Positions 59,217 to 64,000 of a DNA stretch of 64,000 nt are shown here, piece after piece. Every line of letters begins with the position of its first letter. The stretch's first letter is position 1. The notes under the pieces were generated by a model. The model was not told the DNA's origin and did no database searches. It saw only the letters and a program-made list of their open reading frames with translations. The position numbers and the translations under genes were made by a program. This DNA comes from Phycisphaerales bacterium (GTDB lineage Bacteria > Planctomycetota > Phycisphaerae > Phycisphaerales > UBA1924), in contig JAJDDF010000011.1 in the NCBI GenBank assembly GCA_029260455.1, positions 1 to 64,000 on the forward strand, read 5' to 3'.

Positions 59217-60239
59217 TCACTGCGCGGACGTGAGGTTGCCTGACCGGTCCAGTTCCACCAGATACATCGTTGGCAGCAGGTGGTTCTGCCCGCCAGAGAC
59301 ATACACGACGCCGCTCACGATGAAACGCAGGGAATCACCATGTTCTGTGATCAGGCGTTCCATGCCACTGAGATTCTGACATGGCATCAATAACAATGGC
59401 ACCGTGGCTGCGCTGTCACCACCAGCATCCACATCTGCATCAGTCAGAAGCATCCATCCGGAGCCTCCGGATGTTGTTGCGGGGCGTAGTCGCCCGAGGC
59501 GTGCGCTGATGATGGCCCCCTCGCGAAGGAGTGCCAGGCCATGTTCGGAATCGGTGGACAATGGCGGGGCGGTGCTATTCGTCCCTGCTGAGCTGGAGCT
59601 TCGGGTTGAGCCCGATCGTTCATCAACTTCTTCAAGCAGGTCATCAATGGAAGTGGTGTTGCCAAGAGAAGCCTCGGGGCGATCGAAGGCAGGGCCGTCT
59701 GATTGTTTTCCGGGTGAGGGTGCACCTTGTGCATTGGGTTCATCATCTGGTGAGGTTGTGCGGAAACGCGTGGGCAGAAGATAATTTCGCCCTCTATAGG
59801 CAAAAACCTGCCCGGACACTTCAAAAGCGATGGAATCGGGCGAGCTGTCAACCATGCGCGTCATTTCTGTGAGGCGCGTTGAGGGCATCAAGATGAGTGC
59901 GATGCGGCCGTCATGGGCGCTCGAAGAAACAAATGCCCATCCGCCACCGCGCAGTCGGCGTAGTACTCCGACGCGTTTACTCAGAACCGCACCTTCGCGA
60001 ATCAGTGCGGGTCTGGGCACGGGCGAGGCCTCACCAATGCTGCGCGACAGTGCATCTGCGGGGGCAACTTCCATGACTGTCGGCGTGGGGCGGGCGAGTT
60101 GGGCTGCTTCTTCATCGAGGGCAGGATTCGCAGGTGAGGGTGTGTCAGATTGTCCAAGTGCACTATGGGGAAGTGATGCAGAGGCAATCACCACGCATAT
60201 AAAGCTTTGAGTGAACCATGAAGATGCAGAGATAGACAT
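59217..60239 (-). CDS. exported protein with a duplicated domain
   Basis: A 340-residue secreted protein. Signal peptide (F-I-C-V-V-I-A-S-A-S-L-P-H-S-A-L-G-Q). Two copies of a roughly 90-residue unit: R-E-G-A-V-L-S-K-R-V-G-V-L-R-R ... L-I-L-M-P-S-T-R-L-T-E-M ... F-E-V-S-G-Q-V-F-A-Y-R-G-R-N-Y-L-L-P-T, and R-E-G-A-I-I-S-A-R-L-G-R-L-R-P ... L-L-L-M-P-C-Q-N-L-S-G-M ... F-I-V-S-G-V-V-Y-V-S-G-G-Q-N-H-L-L-P-T. A polar Ser/Pro-rich linker separates them. A single similar unit occurs in the protein at 28623. No known family recognised. GGAGG precedes ATG 60239. Confidence 0.7.
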   Translation of the reverse strand: MSISASSWFTQSFICVVIASASLPHSALGQSDTPSPANPALDEEAAQLARPTPTVMEVAPADALSRSIGEASPVPRPALIREGAVLSKRVGVLRRLRGGGWAFVSSSAHDGRIALILMPSTRLTEMTRMVDSSPDSIAFEVSGQVFAYRGRNYLLPTRFRTTSPDDEPNAQGAPSPGKQSDGPAFDRPEASLGNTTSIDDLLEEVDERSGSTRSSSSAGTNSTAPPLSTDSEHGLALLREGAIISARLGRLRPATTSGGSGWMLLTDADVDAGGDSAATVPLLLMPCQNLSGMERLITEHGDSLRFIVSGVVYVSGGQNHLLPTMYLVELDRSGNLTSAQ

Positions 60240-60444
60240 CGCTTCGCCTCCGGTGCGGTTCGCGATGTTGAACCGAACGCTTATGCACACCATAGCACGT
60301 TGGCAACGTTCGAGTGTTATCGGGAGGCAGTCAGTGCATCTGAACCGCACGGGTGGGATTTCTGAGAGCTTGCGGAGTGCGATTCGCAGGGACCGCTTGG
60401 GGGGCAAGGCACAACCGCCGACGCAGAGCGGAGGAGATCCTGCG

Positions 60445-62577
60445 ATGGCTGCCGCTGCGCCTGAACCATTTTACATGCCCGAGGAATCTGGTCTGTCGCG
60501 GGCGGTCGCGGCACTTGAGCGCCTCTGGATTGCTGTGCGGAACTATGGGACAGAGCATGCGGCGAGTCTTGAGGGGGCAGCCACCGTGATCGTGGTGTTG
60601 CACGATGTGGGCGGCGGCGAGGTGATGACACTTCGTGTGGCACACGGGTGTTTCGTGGAAGCAACGAATCCCAGTGCAGTGGTCCCCTCGACACTGGCAG
60701 ATCGTCTGTACGGCACGGATGTTGCTGCCATTTCGATTGCAGCGCATGTGAAAACAGATGAACTGATTCATTTTGTCAATGAAATAGGGTGCCCCTCACT
60801 TGATGAAGCGCGCCTGCACATTGATGCATTGATTGCTGGGGATGCGCTGGACGCCATCACCGTGCTACGCATGCGATTTGATTCCCTCAGTGCGACAGTT
60901 GGCCATGGCCATTCGGGGGCATGGGATCAACTCGCAGCACAACTTCTGAATCCTGAGGCGTCAAATTTCGATGCGCAGGCGTTCGGTGATGCCATCGAAA
61001 GGGCGTGTCAGGGCACTGCGTCTCATGGAAGTGAGGTCCGCGATGTGTTGTCGCATATTGCAGCTCGCGCTCGAACCGAAGAGGGCGCAGATGCATCGGC
61101 ATCTGTCGGTCGATTGCGCTCGGTGCTGGAATCACTGCGCCCGGAAACGCGTGAACAACTGACAACACTTTCGAGCACCGTTGCGACTGAGGAATTGGAT
61201 CAACTTACAGAGTTTGTGGATGTGCTTCCATTACAGGATGGTATTGAATGCCTGAAGCGCATCGACAGCGCCGCAGGCGCGCCCGCAGCTGCGGGCGTGC
61301 GAATGGTGCAACGGTTGTCGCGCGTCGCGGCGCATAACCAAGGGGCGATGCATGATCTCGCCGAAATCTCAAAGCGATGGGCGAAAGATGCCAGTGTGCA
61401 AGATGATCCTCACGCCGAGGCATTGAATCAGGTCTCAAGAATCATGCATGCCATTGATGAAGGTGAATTCAATCCAGAGGAGTATGACGAGCGTCTGGCA
61501 TCAATTGCAGCGGGCATCGAACAACAAGATGACAACACCGCAACACTTGATGAAGCGTTCGAAAATACGCTTGACCATGTCATGCTTGGCCTGGAATTGC
61601 TGGAATCTCCTGAGATGTGGCTGGTGGATCGCATGCCGGTCATGCACGAATTGGACATGATTTTTGCGGGCGATGAGATTTGGGAGTCGCTCGATGGATT
61701 TTTATGCTTCGTTGAACGTCTTGCGCAGATTCGTACTACTGCACAAAGTGCAGAAGCGCGGACGGAAGCGAATGCGATGCTTGAGCGCTTGCTTGCTGCA
61801 CCCAATGCGCTGCGTGAATTTTCAAATGCAGGCGCTGTGCCTGAAGTAGCACGGATGCTCGCACTGATCAGTAGCGCGGGCGTGCCAGCGGCGATTGATC
61901 TGCTCGCTCGGCTTTCGGCGCAAAGCATTGATCGTGAGACGCGCAGAGTCATTGAGAGCTGCATCGATCGTTTTGATCCGATTACGATCCGGGATCGCAT
62001 CGCACATGAGTTGGAATCGGCAGGCGACATCCTGGCGTTGCGTCTTGCACTGGTGCCTCGCGTCAGGGCAAAAGATGCACAGACCATTTTGAAGGCCTGT
62101 GTTACTCATCGTGCAACGGATGTGCGTACCGCTGCGATGCGCATGGCATGCGAGTGCATCGATGAGGTGCCGATCGAGTGGATGCATTCGGGCTTGCGAG
62201 ATTCTGAGAAGGAAGTTCGCAGGGCCACTGTCAAGCTCCTCGCTGATCTGGACACGGACATGGCAGTTGAGCTGCTCACCTTGCACATCTTGGGTGAACT
62301 GGCATCCTCAGCACTGGATCGACGTGAAATTATCGAGACCATCGATGCGATCGGTTCTTCGAAAAATAATGCACGGAATCGATGTCTGGCATCAATCGTT
62401 GGGCGCGCTTTTGTCAACCCCCAATTGCTTCGAACGGGCGCACCCGAGCTGGCGACAAACAAGTTGCGCCCCCTTTGCAAGAGCGTTCGACATCGATTGA
62501 TGTTGATGATGTGGTCCATCTGGCCGGCGCGGCTCATTTTCCGCATCAAGCGGGATCAATCGGGGTCATCGCGATGA
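60445..62577 (+). CDS. HEAT-like alpha-helical protein with HD-GYP-associated N-domain
   Basis: A 710-residue helical protein. Residues about 18-110 (V-A-A-L-E-R-L-W-I-A-V-R-N-Y-G-T-E-H-A-A-S-L, V-M-T-L-R-V-A-H-G-C-F-V-E-A) resemble the start of the next protein. The rest is repeated helix pairs typical of HEAT/ARM scaffolds, e.g. V-R-T-A-A-M-R-M-A-C-E-C-I-D-E-V and V-R-R-A-T-V-K-L-L-A-D-L-D. The C-terminus is basic (R-L-M-L-M-M-W-S-I-W-P-A-R-L-I-F-R-I-K-R). It probably binds a partner rather than catalysing. GGAGGAG 9-15 nt before ATG 60445. The stop overlaps the next start (ATGA). Confidence 0.7.
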   Translation: MAAAAPEPFYMPEESGLSRAVAALERLWIAVRNYGTEHAASLEGAATVIVVLHDVGGGEVMTLRVAHGCFVEATNPSAVVPSTLADRLYGTDVAAISIAAHVKTDELIHFVNEIGCPSLDEARLHIDALIAGDALDAITVLRMRFDSLSATVGHGHSGAWDQLAAQLLNPEASNFDAQAFGDAIERACQGTASHGSEVRDVLSHIAARARTEEGADASASVGRLRSVLESLRPETREQLTTLSSTVATEELDQLTEFVDVLPLQDGIECLKRIDSAAGAPAAAGVRMVQRLSRVAAHNQGAMHDLAEISKRWAKDASVQDDPHAEALNQVSRIMHAIDEGEFNPEEYDERLASIAAGIEQQDDNTATLDEAFENTLDHVMLGLELLESPEMWLVDRMPVMHELDMIFAGDEIWESLDGFLCFVERLAQIRTTAQSAEARTEANAMLERLLAAPNALREFSNAGAVPEVARMLALISSAGVPAAIDLLARLSAQSIDRETRRVIESCIDRFDPITIRDRIAHELESAGDILALRLALVPRVRAKDAQTILKACVTHRATDVRTAAMRMACECIDEVPIEWMHSGLRDSEKEVRRATVKLLADLDTDMAVELLTLHILGELASSALDRREIIETIDAIGSSKNNARNRCLASIVGRAFVNPQLLRTGAPELATNKLRPLCKSVRHRLMLMMWSIWPARLIFRIKRDQSGSSR

Positions 62578-63689
62578 ATGACGGGCAGCGCATCGAGGCG
62601 GCCATCGTGGCGCTTGCTGGCGTGCATTCAATGTGCGAACTGTATGGCGCACGTCATGCAGCAACACTGCGGCAGGCGGATGAGGCGGCGCGATTGCTTG
62701 AATCGTTGCGCGGCAAGCAAACAGAAGTTACCGCATGCCTGATGCCCGGCAAATTTGTCATGGGCAGCGTGAGCCATGTGGCAACGTTTCCCGGCGCAAT
62801 TGCTGCCATTGATCGATTGATCAAACTTGGTGCAACTTCTGTCACCATTCGCCAGGGCGTCACCATGCTTGCGGTCATCAGTGCGGCGAAGTCGCTGTGC
62901 GAGACATCAATGAACGCCTTGCATGGTTTGCCAGTGCAATTTGGTCAGGCGGGTATTGAAGGTGGTGCGCCGGATGAGAAAAGGCAGACCGGCGAGCCCG
63001 CGTTCAGTGCTTGCAGTGAGCAGCGCGATGCAATTCGATCAGCGTGGGGCGACATTCGCGAGGGCGATGGTGATCAAGTTGCGCCGCTTATTGGTCTTGC
63101 TTCTGACATCGTCGCCGCGACACAAACCGGTTCGGGAACGATTCTGCCCATGGCGCGGCTTGCGGATTACGATGAGTACACATTCTCTCACACTGTGAAT
63201 GTTGGTTTGCTTGCATCTGCACTTGCCGCTGAGGCGGGCTTTTCACCGGCGCGGATCGAAGAGATTACGGTTGGTGCACTGCTACATGACATCGGCAAGC
63301 TTCACATTCCAAAGGAGATTCTGTGCAAGGAGGGGCCGCTTGACGACGCCGAGCGCGCTGTTGTGATGGAACACCCTGGGTCCGGGGCAGCGATGTTGTT
63401 TGGTGCCCCAGGCGTGCCGCGCGTTGCCGCAATTATTGCCTTTGAGCATCACATGAATCTTGATGGCTCGGGATATCCGAAGCGACGGCGCCCGTGGCGA
63501 ATATCAATTGCAAGCCAGGTTGTGCATATCGCAGACGTTTTTGATGCGATGTGTACCCACCGTCCATATCGGCGCGCGATGGATGAAGCAAAGGCGCTGT
63601 CCATCATGACCGAAGACGCGGGCGTTGCATATGACCCTCAGCTCTTCAAGGTGTTTGTTGATTCAGTTGTACAGCGTGCAGTCGCCTGA
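62574..63689 (+). CDS. HD-GYP domain phosphodiesterase
   Basis: A 371-residue protein starting in ATGA with the previous stop. N-terminal about 110 residues share the Y-G-x-x-H-A-A-x-L pattern of the upstream protein. The HD-GYP domain: F-S-H-T-V-N-V-G-L-L, G-A-L-L-H-D-I-G-K-L-H-I-P-K, M-E-H-P-G-S-G, A-F-E-H-H-M-N-L-D-G-S-G-Y-P-K (family H-H-E-x-x-D-G-x-G-Y-P, Glu replaced by Met), and A-D-V-F-D-A-M. Such enzymes hydrolyse c-di-GMP or related dinucleotides. HD residues and G-x-G-Y-P are intact, so activity is plausible; the Met change is unusual. Confidence 0.87.
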   Translation: MNDGQRIEAAIVALAGVHSMCELYGARHAATLRQADEAARLLESLRGKQTEVTACLMPGKFVMGSVSHVATFPGAIAAIDRLIKLGATSVTIRQGVTMLAVISAAKSLCETSMNALHGLPVQFGQAGIEGGAPDEKRQTGEPAFSACSEQRDAIRSAWGDIREGDGDQVAPLIGLASDIVAATQTGSGTILPMARLADYDEYTFSHTVNVGLLASALAAEAGFSPARIEEITVGALLHDIGKLHIPKEILCKEGPLDDAERAVVMEHPGSGAAMLFGAPGVPRVAAIIAFEHHMNLDGSGYPKRRRPWRISIASQVVHIADVFDAMCTHRPYRRAMDEAKALSIMTEDAGVAYDPQLFKVFVDSVVQRAVA

Positions 63690-63702
63690 CATCGGTGATG
63701 AC

Positions 63703-64000
63703 TCAGGCATTCGGAGTGTCATCAAGCACATCAACATGGTCGCGCACCGCGAGTTCGCGTTCGACAATCTTGTGCGATACCAAAATGCGCCGAGCATCAA
63801 TTTCGACAAGGGCCATTCCTGAAATGTTCCGCGCACCTTCAGGAAATTGCATCGCAGACCACATGATTGACATCGGCGGATGAAAAATGCCAAGCACAGG
63901 CGGCATCCAAAGATGCAGGTGATCGTCATCTATCGCATAGCCAACACACCGTTTGTATTGAAACAGCGGTGAAAAAACAACCGTGCCAACGCCGCGTTTG
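63703..64000 (-). CDS. hypothetical protein, 5' part outside the window
   Basis: An open frame enters from the right edge on the minus strand and stops at 63703 (TGA). The visible 98 residues read K-R-G-V-G-T-V-V-F-S-P-L-F-Q-Y-K ... H-L-H-L-W-M-P-P-V-L-G ... M-W-S-A-M-Q-F-P-E-G-A-R-N ... V-E-I-D-A-R-R-I-L-V-S-H-K-I-V, ending D-V-L-D-D-T-P-N-A. Codons look coding over the whole stretch. No family recognised. Convergent with the HD-GYP gene (13 nt between stops). Confidence 0.6.
   Translation of the reverse strand, partial: KRGVGTVVFSPLFQYKRCVGYAIDDDHLHLWMPPVLGIFHPPMSIMWSAMQFPEGARNISGMALVEIDARRILVSHKIVERELAVRDHVDVLDDTPNA

Overview
This 64-kb window looks like chromosome from a GC-rich Planctomycetota bacterium, most likely of the class Phycisphaerae. 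The signs are: many exported proteins ending in a degenerate PEP-CTERM tail (P-T-P-G, hydrophobic helix, Arg cluster), planctomycete dockerin-like repeats (G-D-x-N-G-D-G ... D-L-N ... N-F-G), a response regulator with its DNA-binding domain in front of the receiver, an MqnA/MqnD-family protein of futalosine-type menaquinone synthesis, and a GyrA of the HPHGEG...YP type. The lineage is inferred from gene content; no 16S gene is present. About 60 genes are tightly packed on both strands.

Layout. 1-1000: end of an IS5-type transposase joined to a truncated gene. 1016-5900: trpF, rpsT, two sortable exported proteins, tRNA-Arg and a dockerin-like protein. 5921-8828: sulfate activation (cysC divergent from cysD-cysN). 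8962-11714: a xylose-isomerase-like protein lacking most catalytic residues, then a SIR2-like protein behind a block of dispersed repeats. 11724-16917: dnaN, transketolase and an OprP-like porin. 17071-23154: three paralogous CTERM-tailed exported proteins interleaved with acs and a trypsin-like protease. 23440-30806: a fluoride channel, a NfeD / NfeD / DUF7305-like / FloA membrane cluster, an Rrf2 regulator and a TonB-like protein. 30932-39681: beta-helix and WGENIGW-repeat proteins, smpB, mqnD-like, ACT protein, panC, a uracil-DNA-glycosylase-like protein, tRNA-Met, rmlA-rmlB and another CTERM protein. 39785-54584: membrane protein, gyrA, nucleotide-translocase-like transporter, an Eco29kI-like restriction enzyme tail-to-tail with a methyltransferase, hotdog and metallo-beta-lactamase proteins, ruvB, exbD, an ABC exporter and der. 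54816-64000: a signalling block with HTH-REC, HDOD-histidine kinase and REC-GAF on one strand and HEAT-like and HD-GYP proteins on the other.

How genes work together: cysC/D/N make APS and PAPS; the CTERM proteins would be exported and processed by exosortase-type machinery encoded elsewhere; FloA and the NfeD proteins are a known membrane-microdomain partnership; the 54.8-63.7 kb genes look like one phosphorelay plus cyclic-dinucleotide module.

The most noteworthy signals are: (1) at least twelve genes with no Shine-Dalgarno and a TANNNT -10 box only 5-10 nt before the start codon, i.e. probable leaderless transcripts; (2) an intact but catalytically stripped xylose-isomerase paralogue; (3) an Eco29kI-type GIY-YIG nuclease paired with an amino-type (DPPH) rather than 5-methylcytosine methyltransferase; (4) a mosaic palindromic repeat whose stems change sequence but stay paired; (5) a new-looking N-terminal domain shared by neighbouring HEAT-like and HD-GYP proteins. 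Nothing here forms an obvious large multi-gene novel system, and no CRISPR array, prophage or rRNA was seen.
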